A stretch of DNA of 5,058 nucleotides from DASXMT01 sp035569695 (GTDB lineage: Bacteria; Actinomycetota; Acidimicrobiia; Acidimicrobiales; RAAP-2), in assembly GCA_035569695.1 (NCBI GenBank), contig DATMMO010000242.1:1-5058 (forward strand), in the 5' to 3' direction. How positions within the stretch are numbered: the first letter of the stretch is position 1; every line of letters begins with the position of its first letter. The position numbers and the translations under genes are program-made. This document shows, in pieces, positions 4,549-5,058 of the stretch. The notes beneath the pieces were generated by a model, which saw only the letters and a program-made list of their open reading frames with translations, did not search any database and was not told where the DNA came from.

Positions 4549-5058
4549 GTGGACACCCGTCCCCCAGTGGACCGCTCGGCCGCCTATCGGGTTCGTGCTC
4601 TCGGCACCGGAGCCGAGCTGGTGGTCGCCGATCCTGACGTCCTGGAGGCCGCAGCCTCATTCCTCCGCGCCGAGCTCGATCGGATCGATCGGGTGGCCAG
4701 CCGTTTCCGGGCTGATTCGGAGGTGGCCCACCTCGACTCGGCCGCCGGTCGGCCCACGGCGGTAAGTGCCGACCTTCTTGAGCTCCTGGTCGTGGCGGTG
4801 CGCATGGCCCGGGCCACCGATGGCGCCGTCGATCCCACCGTCGGTGCGGCCATGTGCCGCCTCGGCTATGACCGGGACTTCCCCCAGATTGCCGACGGCG
4901 TCGTCGGCCAGCTGCCCCCAGTCACTCCCGTCCCCGGTTGGCGACGGATCACCATCGACCCCTCGGCCCGCACCGTCCGCATACCGGTGGGGACCCAGAT
5001 CGACCTGGGAGCCACGGCCAAGGCCTGGTTGGCCGACCGGGTGGCCGAGCAGGTGTTC
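4549..5058 (+). CDS. apbE: FAD:protein FMN transferase, ApbE family (3' partial)
   Basis: ApbE-family enzymes transfer FMN from FAD to a Thr/Ser of a target protein using Mg2+; targets are usually extracytoplasmic electron-transfer proteins. The first 170 residues are visible, open to the window edge. Family features in order: the early RALGTGAELVV strand (16-26), SRFRADSEVAHLD (51-63), MARATDGAVDPTVG (86-99) and GTQIDLGATAKAWLADR (148-164), the counterpart of the usual DLGGIAKGY motif. The C-terminal part with the remaining Mg2+ ligands is outside. The start is GTG at 4549, three bases after the previous stop (TGA-CCG-GTG), with a G-run at 4533-4537 as a weak ribosome site; GTG at 4567 is an alternative. 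There is no signal peptide or lipobox, so as annotated it would be cytoplasmic, although many family members are exported or lipid-anchored. Family assignment is strong; the substrate protein is unknown and may be the upstream small protein or a gene beyond the window. Confidence 0.9.
   Translation, partial: MDTRPPVDRSAAYRVRALGTGAELVVADPDVLEAAASFLRAELDRIDRVASRFRADSEVAHLDSAAGRPTAVSADLLELLVVAVRMARATDGAVDPTVGAAMCRLGYDRDFPQIADGVVGQLPPVTPVPGWRRITIDPSARTVRIPVGTQIDLGATAKAWLADRVAEQVF

Noticed and set aside
4353..4853. Minus-strand open frames at 4353-4556 and 4584-4853
   Set aside because: Both are antisense to the Thr-rich protein and to apbE, and reflect repeated ACC/GCC codons read backwards; no motif or start context.

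Overview
The window is very GC-rich and its codons mostly end in G or C. Genes are tightly packed, GTG starts are frequent, and two gene pairs overlap by the 4-base GTGA junction. The protein families (a PspC-fused histidine kinase with a NarL/LuxR regulator, an OmpR-type two-component pair, and an ApbE flavin transferase) fit a high-GC actinomycete (Actinomycetota). An Acidimicrobiia-like lineage is possible, but the sequence alone does not settle it.

Layout, all on the + strand. (1) Positions 1-1882 hold a two-component operon. It consists of a 5'-truncated sensor kinase with an N-terminal PspC domain and several membrane segments, then a NarL/FixJ response regulator that starts inside the kinase stop codon. 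(2) Positions 1883-2103 are a 221-base gap. It carries a modest stem-loop after operon 1, an 11-bp direct repeat, a GTACG-rich stretch, two small hairpins and a ribosome binding site. (3) Positions 2104-4157 hold a second, unrelated two-component operon: an OmpR-family regulator overlapping by 4 bases a HAMP-less, two-membrane-segment kinase with an unusual Lys-Pro-repeat tail. (4) Positions 4158-4212 are a short promoter-like gap with another 11-bp direct repeat. (5) Positions 4213-4545 encode a small membrane-anchored Thr/Ser/Pro-rich protein. (6) From 4549 to the window end lies the start of an ApbE-type FAD:protein FMN transferase, cut off by the edge.

How they may work together: the second two-component system sits directly upstream of a small extracytoplasmic anchor protein plus apbE. 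This suggests a regulated flavinylation or extracytoplasmic electron-transfer locus that continues beyond the window (inference). Similar 11-bp TTCA-type direct repeats lie in front of both the regulator gene and the small-protein gene, as expected if the OmpR-type regulator controls itself and this locus.

The most interesting spot is the small-protein/apbE junction. The small protein ends in TTTGAS, resembling the ApbE flavin-acceptor motif without its leading Asp. Its stop codon is followed in the same frame, after one codon, by the apbE start. The two explanations are a minimal flavin-acceptor tail and a split or readthrough anchor-ApbE fusion. No RNA genes, mobile elements or CRISPR arrays were seen.
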